From positions 186,001 to 250,000 of the forward strand of contig NZ_CP064687.1 of the NCBI RefSeq assembly GCF_023100905.1: a stretch of DNA of 64,000 bases, in the 5' to 3' direction. The position numbers and the translations under genes were made by a program. Origin of the DNA: Bradyrhizobium sp. 4 (GTDB lineage Bacteria > Pseudomonadota > Alphaproteobacteria > Rhizobiales > Xanthobacteraceae). The notes below the pieces were generated by a model that worked only from the letters and a program-made list of their open reading frames with translations, searched no databases and was not told the origin of the DNA. Positions 26,299 to 35,132 of this stretch are shown one piece after another (position 1 is the first letter of the stretch; each line of letters opens with the position of its first letter).

Positions 26299-27510
26299 GT
26301 GATCGCTGAACCCGCAGACAACACGCTCACCCAGAAAGCCGGCGCCCTTAATGGAATTGTCGTGCTGGAAGTGGGAATGGTGATGCAGGTCCCTCTTGCC
26401 GGCCAAGTCTTGGGCGATCTCGGCGCGGACGTCATCAAGGTCGAAAGACCCCAGGGCGACATCACCCGTGGGCTCGATTTCGAGGCGACTCGGGTTGGCG
26501 GAATGAGCTCCTACTATGCAGCCATGGGACGCAATAAGCGTACACTCGCCCTGGATCTCAAGAACCCAGTCGCCAAGGAAATCCTGCTTCAGCTGGTCGA
26601 TAAGGCCGACGTGCTCATGCATAACTTCCGACCGGGCGTGATGGAGCGACTAGGCCTCGGATTCCCCGAATTGAGCGCGCGCAATCCTCGGTTGGTCTAT
26701 GCCGCTGGGTTCGGGTTCGGTGAAAGCGGGCCTCTGGCGAGCCGGCCCGGCCAGGATATGTTGGCGCAGGCTTTCAGCGGGCTTGCTCGCGGCGGGCTTG
26801 AAGAGCATCAACCGCCTCACTTGACCAATTCGCCTATCGTTGACTACGGCGCTGCTATGTCGCTTGTACAAGGTGTTCTCGCGGCCCTTATTGAACGTCA
26901 AACCTCCGGGCTCGGCCAAGTCGTTTCGACCTGTCTGTACGATGTTGCACTCGCCATGCAACTCTGTGAAATTGCGAGCGAGAGCATTTACGGAACGAAG
27001 ACGAACTGGATCAGTCAGTCGATCTTCTTCAAAACTAAAGACGGCTGGGTGTCGGTCGTTATGCTGTTCCGTGACAATCCGCTTGGGCTGATGTGCCAAG
27101 CGCTCGGTCTACCCGACATCAGCACGCGACCTGAGCTGTCAACCCGCGAAGGTCAGGTTGCGAATCTTTCGAGGGTTCAGGAACATTGCGCGGAGGCGAT
27201 AGCCTCACTCACGACCGAGGCGGTGGTGCAGCGACTGTCTGAGGTGGATCTCCTTTGCACGGCCGTCAATGAGATCGCGGACGCCGTCAGTCAGGCCCAA
27301 ACTGCGCACAATGGCATCATGTGGCAAGTAGATGTACCGGGGCGCGGAACCGTCCCGTTGGCCGGTCTTCCGATTAGCCTGTCGCGTACCCCACCAGGCA
27401 TCCGGATCCACCCAGCACCGATCGGTGCTGCCACCGACGAGGTGTTGTCCTCATTCGGATTTTCAGTCGAGACCATTGCCGATGCCCGCAATAGAAGGGC
27501 ATTCGGCTAG
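26299..27510 (+). CDS. CaiB/BaiF-family CoA transferase (set A)
   Basis: A 403-residue class III CoA transferase. It has the N-terminal VVLEVGMVMQVPLAGQVLGDLGADVIKVERP, ALDLKNPVAKEILLQLVDKADVLMHNFRPGV, and the catalytic Asp in SRPGQDMLAQAFSGL (D153). Family members move CoA between two carboxylic acids without forming free CoA. The GTG at 26299 with AGAGAGG upstream is chosen; the longer frame from 26248 adds unrelated residues. The hydratase gene follows after 74 bp, giving an activate-then-hydrate pair. A paralogue heads set B at 61.2 kb. Confidence 0.9.
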   Translation: MIAEPADNTLTQKAGALNGIVVLEVGMVMQVPLAGQVLGDLGADVIKVERPQGDITRGLDFEATRVGGMSSYYAAMGRNKRTLALDLKNPVAKEILLQLVDKADVLMHNFRPGVMERLGLGFPELSARNPRLVYAAGFGFGESGPLASRPGQDMLAQAFSGLARGGLEEHQPPHLTNSPIVDYGAAMSLVQGVLAALIERQTSGLGQVVSTCLYDVALAMQLCEIASESIYGTKTNWISQSIFFKTKDGWVSVVMLFRDNPLGLMCQALGLPDISTRPELSTREGQVANLSRVQEHCAEAIASLTTEAVVQRLSEVDLLCTAVNEIADAVSQAQTAHNGIMWQVDVPGRGTVPLAGLPISLSRTPPGIRIHPAPIGAATDEVLSSFGFSVETIADARNRRAFG

Positions 27511-27584
27511 CCGCCGTGACCTTCGTTCGCGGCTTGCGCGAAGAAGCGCCATAAACTCCAAGCCAAACCTTCACGGATCACCCT

Positions 27585-28364
27585 TTGACCACATCAGACC
27601 TCGTCATCGCGTCCACGCCGTCCCCACATGTTCGGCTGTTGAGCATGAATAGACATGCGAAACGAAACGCTCTGAGCAATGAACTCATCGCACATATTGC
27701 GCAAGCCTGCCGCGCTGCCGTTTCCGACGAGGAGGTACGTTGCATCGTGCTCACAGGAGGCGACGCCTTCTTTTGTGCGGGCGCGGACATCAAGGAAATG
27801 CAGCAGCGCGGGTTCGAAGCCATCAACAACCCTATCAGGCGGAATGATTGGAGAGATATCACGACCTGCGTGAAGCCCATCATTGCAGCCGTTGAAGGTG
27901 TATGTTTCGGCGGCGGGAACGAACTGGCCATGCTCGCCGACATCGTGGTGGCGGGCGAGAATGCACAGTTTGGGCAGCCAGAAATCAATATAGGCGTGAT
28001 CCCTGGCGACGGCGGCACTCAACGATTGACCCGCGTAGCAGGAAAATCATTGGCAATGTTGATGGTTCTGGGCGGTCAGCCAATTTCTGCTCAGGCCGCG
28101 CTGCGTGCCGGGCTCATCGCGGACATCGTCCCCACCGGTACGGCGAGCGCGCGAGCGCTCGAGATCGCAGGCCTCATTGCGCAGAAGCCGCCGCGCTCCG
28201 TCGAACTCGCCAAATCAGCGGTGCTCGCCGCGTATCAGACGCCTCTGGATGCGGGTGTGGAATTCGAACGACAGGCAATTCGGGTGGCCTTCACGACTTC
28301 GGACCAGCAAGAGGGCATGGATGCCTTCTTTGAAAAACGCCCGCCCAGATATCGGGGAGAATGA
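27585..28364 (+). CDS. Enoyl-CoA hydratase/isomerase family protein (set A)
   Basis: A 259-residue crotonase. The oxyanion-hole segments are FFCAGADIKEM and CFGGGNELAMLADIVVAGENAQFGQPEINIGVIPGDGGTQRL. Both hydratase glutamates are present, 20 residues apart (GGGNE and GQPE). The start is a TTG: the paralogue at 54.2-55.0 kb begins MTEKPDFILSTFPRPKVRLL and aligns residue for residue with MTTSDLVIASTPSPHVRLL, which fixes the start. A hairpin terminator follows. It probably hydrates the CoA thioester formed by the adjacent transferase. Confidence 0.92.
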   Translation: MTTSDLVIASTPSPHVRLLSMNRHAKRNALSNELIAHIAQACRAAVSDEEVRCIVLTGGDAFFCAGADIKEMQQRGFEAINNPIRRNDWRDITTCVKPIIAAVEGVCFGGGNELAMLADIVVAGENAQFGQPEINIGVIPGDGGTQRLTRVAGKSLAMLMVLGGQPISAQAALRAGLIADIVPTGTASARALEIAGLIAQKPPRSVELAKSAVLAAYQTPLDAGVEFERQAIRVAFTTSDQQEGMDAFFEKRPPRYRGE

Positions 28365-28370
28365 GATATT

Positions 28371-28397
28371 CGACGGAAGGGCCTTTGCCTTCCGTCG
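28371..28397 (+). terminator. Hairpin terminator after the set A hydratase
   Basis: A perfect 10 bp stem (CGACGGAAGG / CCTTCCGTCG) with a 7-base loop starts seven bases after the hydratase stop. No strong T-tract follows, but the position fits the end of the CaiB-hydratase transcript. Confidence 0.7.
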
Positions 28398-29592
28398 TTG
28401 GTGCGGAACGGCTCCACCAGAACGAGCCATAAGGCGGCGGTCTTTACCAATTGAAATGCCACTACCTGGCCATGCTCCCCTCTCGGCTTGAGAGTAAGGG
28501 AGCCGTTCGCAGTATTAGGTTCGCGATGTAACCGCCCAGTGGCTGAGTTCCTAAAACGGGCGATGTGCGACGCCACGGCGACTGACTCGTGCGCACTGTT
28601 AGTAATGCGCACCTTCGTCGCACCTCGCAAAAAAGCGCAAACCGCCTTCGCCGTATGACAGGGCCGCGCAGCGATTTACTGAAGTATTGCCGACACCTTG
28701 GATGACGGCGGCCCAGCCGTTTGCCTTCCACTATGCTTCGTCAAGGTGGTTAGGGACTACAGCGACATGTCCGCGAACGCGATCACCTCCTCGTGCGCGT
28801 GAGTCCCATGGACGGCGACCGGAGATCCCGAGTCAGCCCATCGTAACGCCGCTGTCCATTGCCTTTGCTCTTAGCACTTGAATTGTTGGTGTTGTCAGTT
28901 GCGCCGGACGTTGAGAGAGGCGGGCGCTGATCGCTCCCGCGGAGTCCGCGGTTAAGAGCCATTTTTCGTCGAGACGTTCGGCATTTCAGGCCCGCAAGGC
29001 AAGCAACGCGCGCATTGGGATAGCGCAAGCGGACCGGGAAATGCGGCGGCTGAGCTATAATACTTGATTCTCCAAAGCCTTACAGGCGCTCCTTATTTCC
29101 CCAGGAGCTCTGCTGCTCGCAGACTTAGTATTAGCTAGCCCAATATCGTATTGCTGTGTCGCAATATTGACATTGGGCTATCTGCATGTTGTGCTCCTCA
29201 CGTACGGACTAGGGCAAGTACGACCGGCGTTGGGAAATAGCGACCGTGAGCGAGAGGCACTTTTCGCCCGCGGGGGATGCCGCCAACTCACCGCGTCATC
29301 GCCATAGAAAGACGAACGTGACGCGCAAAGCGCGGGTGCAACAGGAGGGAACGGTGAAATGAGCCAGACGCTCGCATATTGCAGGCTGCTTGCAACATCA
29401 AAACGAAACGGCTCGGGGACGTCATCTCCGCGCACCTCTGTCTTCTCGCCTGAGTTCGCCGCGCACAGCGCGGAGGTGCTCGCTTGTATTCCGCATCAGC
29501 GCCACTGAAGCCGACGAACGGCGATGACCTCTCGCCTCGCACTCCTGCGCCCATCATCCATGACGAATTGATTAAAGGAGCGGAAGCAAACC
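28398..29592 (+). other. Long intergenic region before the set A transporter
   Basis: About 1.2 kb with no recognised gene; minus-strand frames here are Arg-rich and family-less. A TATAAT hexamer is at 29056-29061 and a remarkable 45 bp dyad at 29136-29180. AAAGGAGCGG just before 29593 is the transporter's ribosome-binding site, which leaves about 400 bp between the dyad and the start codon, a long potential leader. Confidence 0.4.
29136..29180. promoter_or_regulatory. 45 bp near-perfect dyad (hairpin or tandem operator)
   Basis: The left arm 29136-29154 starts TAGCCCAAT and ends TATTGC. The right arm 29161-29180 starts GCAATA and ends ATTGGGCTA. The arms are complementary except around three central positions, with a 6-base loop TGTGTC. 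GCTAGCCCAAT at its left edge is the inverse of the 11-mer at 26199-26209 before the CaiB and dehydrogenase genes. The shared motif favours a protein-binding site; an RNA hairpin in the leader is also possible. Confidence 0.55.
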
Positions 29593-30918
29593 ATGCAATT
29601 GACAGCACACCCGGTAGGCGACGTCGTTGAGATTGAAAAGTCCGTCGCGACGAGGTCAATGACTCTGGGCCTCGGCGGAGGCGTCGCCCTCGAATTCTAC
29701 GACTGGCAGCTCTATGGCTTCATGGCGGCATTCCTGTCGCCGCACTTCTTTCCAGCCACTGACCCTGTCGTCTCGCTGCTCGCGGGACTGGCAGTATTCG
29801 GAGCAGGGTTTGCCGCACGGCCTTTAGGGGCGGCGCTGCTCGGCCCCATCGCAGATCGCATCAGCCACAAAGCCGTGATGCTGATCGCTGTTTCCGCTAT
29901 GGCGCTATCGTCGCTGATGATCGCAGTGCTGCCAGGCTACAAGGATCTTGGCATCACTGCCACCATCGTGCTGGTTTCCCTCCGCCTGGTGCAAGGCCTC
30001 GCCGTAGGCGCCGAAGCGGGCGTTGCCAATGCGATCGCGATCGAATTGGCACCGGCAGGTCAGGAGGGACGATACCTTGGACTGGTCAATGGCACATTCA
30101 TCATGGTGGGCTCGATCGGAGCCAGCTTGGTTGCTTTCCTGGTCAGCGGCGCCGTGTCCCCTGAAGTCATGCGCGATTGGGCTTGGCGCGTTCCGTTTGG
30201 AGTCGGAGGTGTTCTAGGCTTGCTCATCATCTATCTTCGGCAGACCCTTCCAGAAACCCTAATCGCTCGCGCTATGCATCGCGTCGACGAGGACTCGCGC
30301 ATCCAACAAACGACTGGCGGAGTGTGGAAAGCGCTTTGGAAAGCAAGGCTGTCGCTTTTCGCCGCGATTCTGGTTGTTGGCGGCGTGCAGATCGCTAATT
30401 ACACGTACAATTTCGGTTTGCCTAACATTGCCAACGGCGTATTCAAGGAGAACAGCACTTATGTGTATGGCATCGTGACGGTCATGGGCGCGATTTGGAT
30501 GGTGTTCTCGCCGACAATCGGTGCCTTTGCGGATAAGGTGAAACCGTCGCGTGCGTTCGTGATGATGCGCCTGCTGCTAATCCCGTCGTTCTTTCTATCC
30601 CTGCTCTATGCCGAGAAGAGCATTCTGACCTTCTCCATCGTTATGTTGGTGGGCGGAACTCTGGTCGGCTGCAATATGGCGCTATATAACTTTATTGCCA
30701 CAACGTTGATGCCCAGAAATATTCGGACCACCGGCGTCGCCCTCGGGTACGCTATTGGCGCAACGATATTCGGCGGTACCACACCATTCCTGCTGCTATG
30801 GCTCCAACGCTCTAATCTGTCCTGGGTGTTTCCATTCTATGGCACAGCCGTCGCGTTGCTTAGCATCATAGTTTATCTGATCGCGAAGAAACGAGGCGGC
30901 GTGTACGTCGGGGATTAG
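29593..30918 (+). CDS. MFS transporter, metabolite:H+ symporter (MHS) type (set A)
   Basis: A 441-residue, 12-helix permease. It has the MHS-family opening GLGGGVALEFYDWQLYGFMAAFLSPHFFP, the loop 2-3 motif RPLGAALLGPIADRISHKAVM, and RLVQGLAVGAEAGVANAIAIELAP. Relatives (ProP, KgtP, ShiA) import organic acids or osmolytes with protons. It is a clear paralogue of the set B transporter at 55.7 kb: nearly every motif is conserved along the length. It probably imports a carboxylated substrate for set A. Confidence 0.92.
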   Translation: MQLTAHPVGDVVEIEKSVATRSMTLGLGGGVALEFYDWQLYGFMAAFLSPHFFPATDPVVSLLAGLAVFGAGFAARPLGAALLGPIADRISHKAVMLIAVSAMALSSLMIAVLPGYKDLGITATIVLVSLRLVQGLAVGAEAGVANAIAIELAPAGQEGRYLGLVNGTFIMVGSIGASLVAFLVSGAVSPEVMRDWAWRVPFGVGGVLGLLIIYLRQTLPETLIARAMHRVDEDSRIQQTTGGVWKALWKARLSLFAAILVVGGVQIANYTYNFGLPNIANGVFKENSTYVYGIVTVMGAIWMVFSPTIGAFADKVKPSRAFVMMRLLLIPSFFLSLLYAEKSILTFSIVMLVGGTLVGCNMALYNFIATTLMPRNIRTTGVALGYAIGATIFGGTTPFLLLWLQRSNLSWVFPFYGTAVALLSIIVYLIAKKRGGVYVGD

Positions 30919-31416
30919 GCACGGCGCGGCTTCGTCTCCTACCTCTGCCTACCCCAGCGTGAACGATACCCAGCACGAAAGGCCCCGCCTTTGGACGGGG
31001 CCCTTCTCATTCAGACCGATTGCAACACGGAGAAATGGCCCGCTCTGGATCGAGCGTCATCCGCAGATTAAGGACGTTTGTGATCTATAGTCGCAATCTT
31101 CGCCTCGGCGGGCACAATGGGCAGGTTTTCGTTCCTCGTATCTACGACCAGTCGATGGTGGCCGCGGCGCCCCCGAAGTCGGCCGCGGATGGATCCTGGC
31201 GCGACGTCGAGCGCAAGCTGATCGGCGCAGGGAGCACAGCCATCAGCATCCAGCCGTTCTAGCCCCGCACTCGTATAGCTCCAGCGTCATTGAGGACCAC
31301 GTAGGCCAGGCGCGTAGCGCGCCCGAGCGGCGAGCAGTATAGGCATCGGATTAACGCCAGTTCTCCGGCTGCAATCAGGATCGGCGCTGAGGCGGTCTTG
31401 GATACCGAATTCTATT
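30919..31416 (+). other. Intergenic region with terminator, no supported gene
   Basis: The region separates the transporter from the convergent reductase gene. Beyond the hairpin at 30981 it holds one 80-codon plus-strand frame from TTG 31020, without a ribosome-binding site or family resemblance. Nothing else was recognised. Confidence 0.4.
30981..31002 (+). terminator. Hairpin terminator after the set A transporter
   Basis: GGCCCCG and CGGGGCC arms flank an 8-base loop, with A-rich sequence before and CTTCTCATT after. It lies 62 bases past the transporter stop and has the shape of an intrinsic terminator with a weak T-run. Confidence 0.75.
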
Positions 31417-32652
31417 CTAACCCATTAGTTTCTTCATGTTCATCTCGGGCCTTGCGAGCGCGTCTGCTGGAGGTCTAAGCCGCCTCCCGATCATGATTTC
31501 GGCGGCACGAATTTCTCTCGCTACGACACCTAGGCTCCCGAATCCGCATGCGGCCACCAGGCGCCCATCTGCTGCGAGGTAAAACAAGATCTGAGCCCTC
31601 GCACCAAAGTCTCTGATTATGGGGATTCCTCCTTCCGGAACGAGGCCCACGATTTGCAGTGTCTCGTCGTATTGATCCGACCAAAACCAAGGAACGTCCT
31701 CGTAAGGACGGTTCTCGCCCAGCATGTTCGCCGCCGCCGCCGCACCTTGCCGCTGGGCGTTGCGCCAGGCCTCCAGCCTGATTCGCCTTTCATAGAGGCG
31801 GTGAGGAAACGAACAACAGTCACCCGCCGCGAAAACGTGCGGATCTGAAGTCGCGAGCGTCTCGTCCAGAGCGATACCGTCCTCGATTGCTAGTCCCGCC
31901 GCTTGCGCAAGGCCGACATTCGGCGTCGCTCCGACTCCAACGATCACGAGATCGGCGTCGCGTGAGCGACCGTCGGCCATTACCACCTTGGAACGGCCTT
32001 CGCTCCTATCGATGCGTTTGACGATCGCGGCTATCTCGATGCGCACGCCAGAACGTTCGTGCTTGGCTTTGATCAACTCGGCCATAGAAGCTGGCACTGC
32101 CCGCGTAAGTAGCCGCGGTCCTGCCTCGAGTACGGTCACCGAAGCACCTCTCGAGACGGCGCTCGCGGCAACCTCAAGCCCGATGAAGCCGCCTCCGATC
32201 ACGATCACGTCGCATCCTTGACCAATGACATAGCGGATGCGCGTGGCGTCCTCGTACGTCCGTAGTGTCGCCACCTCGGCTCCTTCGGCGATCGGAACGC
32301 TCAGTTTCCGAGGTCGGCCTCCCGTGGCCAGTAGGAGACGGTGATACGCTATCGCTGAGCCGTTTGAGAGCGTAACCATGTTGGTCACGCGATCAATTGA
32401 GACCGCTTCGCTTCCCTGAAGATACTCTATTTCCAACTCGGCAAGGCGTTGTGACGTCACAATGAGCTTGGGTCCAGGGTTCATTTTGTCGAGCAGGAGC
32501 GCCTTGGATAGAGGCGGGCGCTCATACGGCAGTATAGATTCGTTGCCTACTAAGACCAGTCTGCCCCGCCATCCACGTTCGCGCAGGGCGATGGCGGCGG
32601 CTGTGCCGGCTTCGCCCGCGCCGACAATCACTATTGTGGATTTTGCACTCAA
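31417..32652 (-). CDS. FAD-dependent ferredoxin reductase, MocF-like
   Basis: A 411-residue pyridine-nucleotide-disulfide-family reductase of the rubredoxin/ferredoxin type. The FAD site is IVIVGAGEAGTAAAIALRERGW, the NAD site is VIVIGGGFIGLEVAASAVSRGA, and the second FAD contact is HVFAAGDCCSF. It should pass electrons from NAD(P)H to the Rieske ferredoxin encoded nearby. The TTG at 32652 overlaps the upstream stop (TTGA); a longer frame to 32877 runs through the barrel gene in another phase and is not credible. Rhizopine MocF has the same role. Confidence 0.88.
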   Translation of the reverse strand: MSAKSTIVIVGAGEAGTAAAIALRERGWRGRLVLVGNESILPYERPPLSKALLLDKMNPGPKLIVTSQRLAELEIEYLQGSEAVSIDRVTNMVTLSNGSAIAYHRLLLATGGRPRKLSVPIAEGAEVATLRTYEDATRIRYVIGQGCDVIVIGGGFIGLEVAASAVSRGASVTVLEAGPRLLTRAVPASMAELIKAKHERSGVRIEIAAIVKRIDRSEGRSKVVMADGRSRDADLVIVGVGATPNVGLAQAAGLAIEDGIALDETLATSDPHVFAAGDCCSFPHRLYERRIRLEAWRNAQRQGAAAAANMLGENRPYEDVPWFWSDQYDETLQIVGLVPEGGIPIIRDFGARAQILFYLAADGRLVAACGFGSLGVVAREIRAAEIMIGRRLRPPADALARPEMNMKKLMG

Positions 32653-33524
32653 GTGGCCACCCGATCGCCAGTTGAAGGCGGCGCATCGTTTGCCACACTC
32701 TCGAACACGTTGCGCACGAGGGATTTGAGTAAGAGAGCTTCCTTCCAGCGATCTGTGCTGTCGTTGCCTTGTCGGTCGGTAATTGCATAAGGCTGCGGAC
32801 CAAGTTCGCAGACGAAAGCGAGACGAGCATCCGCACCAGCGCGCCTTTGCCAGCTCTTGAATCCATACTTCCACCAACAGAGAAACAGATCCAACCAGAT
32901 TTTGTGCTGAGGGAACGTGATCTCAATTTGTATCTGCTCGCGCGATGCAACGCGGCCATGAAATGCCCAGGTGCGGTCGAGCACCTGCCGCACCTGCGCT
33001 TCGTCTTCGTCCGAGATCGGATACCAAAACTCGCGGCCCAATAGGACGTGCGAGAGATCAGCAAGCATGCGCATCTCGGGAACCTGATCCATCAACTCGA
33101 GTGTAAACAGGAGATCTGTCGTCATCCTATTGCGATGCGTCTCGAAGTAGATCGGCATGTTCGCATCTTGCGCCACCCTGATCCAGCCTTCCAGCAGCGG
33201 GACACAGTCGGCGACACGGCGCAGGCGAATGTCAGGCTGGACGTCGAGATGCACGACATCGAGGCGCCGAGCAAGGTCAATGGCAGCTTTCAGGTGATCG
33301 ATCGTCTGCGGGAAGCACATACCCTCGACTGCAAGTCCCGAGCCGGCTAGGGCACGTGCAATCAGGGCGACGCGCGCAGGATCGGTGCACGAGGTGCTAA
33401 TGCCGTCGAACCCGGCTTCTTGGATCATCGCTATGTTCTGATCGATGGAACGTTCGACCCCGTCGGGCTGGCGCCGTTCCATCGCCCAAAGGGACTGTAG
33501 TATAAGCAAGCTCTGCTTCGACAT
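32649..33524 (-). CDS. Xylose-isomerase-like TIM-barrel protein
   Basis: A 291-residue AP-endonuclease-2/sugar-isomerase-fold protein. Metal-ligand candidates sit where this fold places them: Glu in YFETHRNR, Asp and His in ADLSHVLLG, His in AFHGRVA and Glu in FVCELGPQPYAI. Family members isomerise or epimerise sugars and inosose-type cyclitols in the cytoplasm. It is nested between the ferredoxin and the reductase genes, so its substrate is probably a product or precursor of that oxygenase system. The exact reaction is unknown. Confidence 0.8.
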   Translation of the reverse strand: MSKQSLLILQSLWAMERRQPDGVERSIDQNIAMIQEAGFDGISTSCTDPARVALIARALAGSGLAVEGMCFPQTIDHLKAAIDLARRLDVVHLDVQPDIRLRRVADCVPLLEGWIRVAQDANMPIYFETHRNRMTTDLLFTLELMDQVPEMRMLADLSHVLLGREFWYPISDEDEAQVRQVLDRTWAFHGRVASREQIQIEITFPQHKIWLDLFLCWWKYGFKSWQRRAGADARLAFVCELGPQPYAITDRQGNDSTDRWKEALLLKSLVRNVFESVANDAPPSTGDRVAT

Positions 33525-33552
33525 TGTCCTGCATTCCGCCCTTTGGCTCCAA

Positions 33553-33873
33553 TTAGAGCTTGATGAAGACGGTGTCGTTCTCGACCTTCACCTCGTAACT
33601 GCGCAAGTCGACGCATGCGGGCAAAGCACGCGACTCGCCCGTTCGGTAATCGAAGGTCCCGAAGTGCTTGGGACACTCAATGATTCCGCCGTCAACGATG
33701 CCATCCGCTAAATGGACTTTCTCGTGGGAGCAGTGGCCATCGATCGCGAAGTAGTCTCCCTCGGGAGAGCAAACAACTACAAACGTGCAGCTACCATGAT
33801 CGAAGCGAAGGGTCTCTTCGGGCATCAATGCATTGGTAGCACAGGCGGCAACCCATTCTCCTTGGCTAGTCAT
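33553..33873 (-). CDS. mocE: Rieske 2Fe-2S ferredoxin, MocE-like
   Basis: A 106-residue Rieske protein with C48-x-H50 (DGHCSHEKVHL) and C67-x-x-H70 (IECPKHFGTFDY), the ligands of a 2Fe-2S cluster. Small stand-alone Rieske ferredoxins of this sort include MocE of the rhizopine demethylation genes of Sinorhizobium. Between a di-iron hydroxylase gene and a reductase gene, it is the obvious electron carrier. The symbol reflects family likeness, not proven rhizopine use. Confidence 0.88.
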   Translation of the reverse strand: MTSQGEWVAACATNALMPEETLRFDHGSCTFVVVCSPEGDYFAIDGHCSHEKVHLADGIVDGGIIECPKHFGTFDYRTGESRALPACVDLRSYEVKVENDTVFIKL

Positions 33874-34027
33874 TCCCTATCCCTCTGAATCTAAATCGCA
33901 ACAATTGCACCGATGCCTTGGCAAATCCGCGACCCGCGCAAATGTCCTTGGCGGGCGGACGGGAGGCTCCCGCGCCTGCGCAGTGCTAGTAAGAAGAGAG
34001 CCGGACGGACATTCCGCAACATCAGAG

Positions 34028-35023
34028 CTAACTGCCGCGCGCCCACTTCTTGGCCCTTATGCGTTTGTACATCCTCTCGTCCGCTTCCGGAGAACCGTCG
34101 TGAGCTGTGCCGAACCACTCGTCGAGCGGGATGCGACGCTCACCGTAGTTCACTTCGAAATACTTGTGGTGGAGGTAGTGATAGAAGTTGTCTGTGTTGA
34201 CGGCCTTCGCATCGTCTACGACCACCCGGTCGAAACCGGTGTGAGACTTCGCGGCGGACAACCCTGCGTGCATGAGCTGAAACATTGCATGCACCGGGTG
34301 GGAGGGCACGACGAAATGGATCAGCACGCCGGAAAAATAGGCGATGTGTTCAAGGGGAGACATTGACAAGCCCGACCACGGCCCCGGGTTTACGTTCTTG
34401 TGGTGTACTTTGTGTACGATGTGGTACAGCGGCCCGATATGAATGAGCCGGTGAATCAGATAGAAGTGCAACTCGCGCCAGACCGGCATCACCAACACGA
34501 GGATGGCGCAGTACACCGGGTGCTGTCCGAAATCGACGTACGGCAGATAGCTGTTAGCGTAGAGCCACCAGGTGGCCGCCTCGTATGCGGTCCATACCGG
34601 CACCGCGCTACACATGGTCCAAAACACGTTCTCAGCCGTCTGGCTTCCGAACATAAAGGCCGTATTGTCGGTGTCGGGCCACTTTGCATTATACTTGAAG
34701 TTGGTTTCCTGGCGCCGTTGGATATAGAGGATGAAGTGAACGCTGCCATAGACTAGGAGCGTTAGCCCAGCGTTGCGCAGCAGAATGAGCAAAATCCAGT
34801 CAGCGCGGAATTCCCGCATCGTATCAAGCGCGGGTGTCAGATAGATCCACGATACAAGCGAGATCACGAAATAGAGGGTATTCCAGGGCAAGAAGTACCC
34901 CGGCAACCAACGAATAACTTTCTTCGGTTGCACTGGCCAGACAAAAATCGGCGCGCGTTCGGGCCTCTTGTTCGGTGTCCAATTCCCGCGTTTGTCGCGC
35001 GCCCCGTATAAGATGTCATCCAT
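34028..35023 (-). CDS. Di-iron sterol desaturase/fatty-acid hydroxylase family protein, MocD-like
   Basis: A 331-residue membrane hydroxylase. Hydrophobic spans at about 45-65, 75-100 and 170-185 precede the histidine clusters: H186FYLIH191, H204KVHH208 with H201, and H282YLHH286. These bind the two irons of the fatty-acid-hydroxylase superfamily. With the MocE-like ferredoxin and MocF-like reductase it forms a complete oxygenase chain. In Sinorhizobium, mocD, mocE and mocF are needed to demethylate 3-O-methyl-scyllo-inosamine; a similar O-demethylation or hydroxylation is inferred here. Confidence 0.88.
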   Translation of the reverse strand: MDDILYGARDKRGNWTPNKRPERAPIFVWPVQPKKVIRWLPGYFLPWNTLYFVISLVSWIYLTPALDTMREFRADWILLILLRNAGLTLLVYGSVHFILYIQRRQETNFKYNAKWPDTDNTAFMFGSQTAENVFWTMCSAVPVWTAYEAATWWLYANSYLPYVDFGQHPVYCAILVLVMPVWRELHFYLIHRLIHIGPLYHIVHKVHHKNVNPGPWSGLSMSPLEHIAYFSGVLIHFVVPSHPVHAMFQLMHAGLSAAKSHTGFDRVVVDDAKAVNTDNFYHYLHHKYFEVNYGERRIPLDEWFGTAHDGSPEADERMYKRIRAKKWARGS

Positions 35024-35132
35024 ATTTGCTACTCCATCAACGTTTTGAAGAGAGAGGCTCGCCTACGCGGCCAGATCCTCAGGCGCCGAGACATCATCGC
35101 GGTTATCGCCCGCACGAGACTCAGATCAAAAC

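Noticed and set aside
31020..31262. 80-codon frame from TTG
   Set aside because: No ribosome-binding site, no family likeness, and it lies just after a terminator.
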